Assembly (NCBI GenBank): GCA_003209915.1
Contig: QCOF01000001.1
Coordinates: forward strand, 186,001 to 250,000
DNA length: 64,000 bases
Reading direction: 5' to 3'
Source: Pelagibacteraceae bacterium AG-430-E20
GTDB lineage: Bacteria; Pseudomonadota; Alphaproteobacteria; Pelagibacterales; Pelagibacteraceae
Translations under genes and position numbers: made by a program
Notes under the pieces: generated by a model
What the model saw: only the letters and a program-made list of their open reading frames with translations
The model's database searches: none
What the model was told of the DNA's origin: nothing
Shown here: positions 63,653 through 64,000 of the stretch, in pieces
Layout of the letters: each line of letters opens with the position of its first letter
How positions within the stretch are numbered: the stretch's first letter is position 1

Positions 63653-64000
63653 ATGTCAGATAAATTCAACAAAATTTACGATCTTTCAATAAAAAATCCT
63701 GAAAAATTTTGGCAAGAAGCAGCTGAAGACATCTTTTGGTTTAAAAAACCGACAAAAATTTTAAATAAATCTAATCCTCCCTTCTTTAAATGGTTCGAGG
63801 ATGGAGTAACCAACACGTGTTACAACGCCTTAGACATTCATATCGATCAAGGTAGAGGAAAAAACACTGCCCTTATATATGATAGCCCCATTACAAGTAA
63901 CAAAAGTAAATTTACCTACGAGGAACTTAGATCTAAAGTTGCAAAATTTGCTGGAGCATTAAAAAATCAGGGAGTAAATAAAGGTGATAGAGTAATTATT
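63653..64000 (+). CDS. prpE: Propionyl-CoA synthetase-like acyl-CoA ligase, 5' part (cut by window edge)
   Basis: 116 codons from the ATG to the window end, with no stop. The translation opens with an ACAS N-terminal domain (IKNPEKFWQEAAEDIFWFKKP), followed by WFEDGVTNTCYNALDIHIDQG, then TALIYDSPIT. The NTCYNALDxH...G and ALIYDSP segments are typical of propionate-CoA ligase PrpE within the acetyl-CoA synthetase family. The adenylation motifs lie beyond the edge. It would feed propionate into metabolism as propionyl-CoA. Divergent from proteorhodopsin. Confidence 0.82.
   Translation, partial: MSDKFNKIYDLSIKNPEKFWQEAAEDIFWFKKPTKILNKSNPPFFKWFEDGVTNTCYNALDIHIDQGRGKNTALIYDSPITSNKSKFTYEELRSKVAKFAGALKNQGVNKGDRVII

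Noticed and set aside
1-64000. tRNA, rRNA, CRISPR, insertion sequence or prophage genes
   Set aside because: Intergenic gaps were read for T-loop/acceptor patterns, regular spaced repeats, transposase motifs and terminal repeats; none was found.

Overview
The window looks like a chromosome segment from a streamlined marine alphaproteobacterium of the SAR11 clade (Pelagibacterales). Four things point there: very AT-rich DNA with A/T-biased codons; genes packed with overlaps or gaps of a few bases; a proteorhodopsin followed by ferredoxin, ferredoxin-NADP reductase and glutathione-transferase genes; and gcvT-gcvH-gcvP preceded by a tandem glycine riboswitch. This is inference from gene content, since no 16S rRNA gene is present. 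No tRNA, rRNA, insertion sequence, prophage or CRISPR array was seen, and no gene-free stretch exceeds 300 bases.

Layout. (1) 1-4104: a fatty-acid/lipid-modification cluster (SDR fragment, DUF3833 lipoprotein, CFA-type methyltransferase, DUF1365, FAD oxidoreductase). (2) 4111-8623: glycine cleavage operon on the minus strand with its riboswitch. (3) 8662-35301: a dense catabolic block that looks accessory. It holds a DMT permease, 5-oxoprolinase subunits B and C, an alpha/beta hydrolase, an AbrB-type permease, a PEP mutase/isocitrate lyase-superfamily lyase, an IclR regulator, four MmgE/PrpD proteins, a fumarate-reductase-like flavoprotein, an Ldh2-family dehydrogenase, an AcnD-like aconitase with PrpF, a TauD-type dioxygenase, a complete TctCBA tricarboxylate importer, an SDR without its catalytic Ser and Tyr, a TSUP permease, a rhodanese protein and 5-oxoprolinase subunit A. 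(4) 35378-51882: housekeeping genes (terC, panB, gloA, guaA, guaB, rlmE, pssA, psd, icd, alaS, recA, a TolC-like channel, a glycerate kinase). (5) 51883-53811: umuDC with an alphaproteobacterial SOS box against the start codon. (6) 53784-60565: amidohydrolase, DUF1501/DUF1800 pair, two glycosyltransferases, dksA and two tiny membrane-protein ORFs. (7) 60568-63437: the proteorhodopsin locus. (8) 63653-end: start of a propionyl-CoA synthetase-like gene.

How the genes may work together. The block at 8.7-35.3 kb reads as uptake and breakdown of one or more tricarboxylates or related branched organic acids. TctCBA would import them. The flavoprotein, AcnD/PrpF and PrpD-type enzymes would dehydrogenate, isomerise and hydrate or dehydrate them. 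The isocitrate/methylisocitrate-lyase relative would cleave the product, and IclR would regulate its own flank. No methylcitrate synthase (PrpC) is in the window, so this is not a standard propionate methylcitrate cycle as seen here. The substrate cannot be read from sequence alone, and this block is the best candidate for an undescribed pathway. The proteorhodopsin has glutamine at the spectral tuning site, which predicts blue-light absorption.
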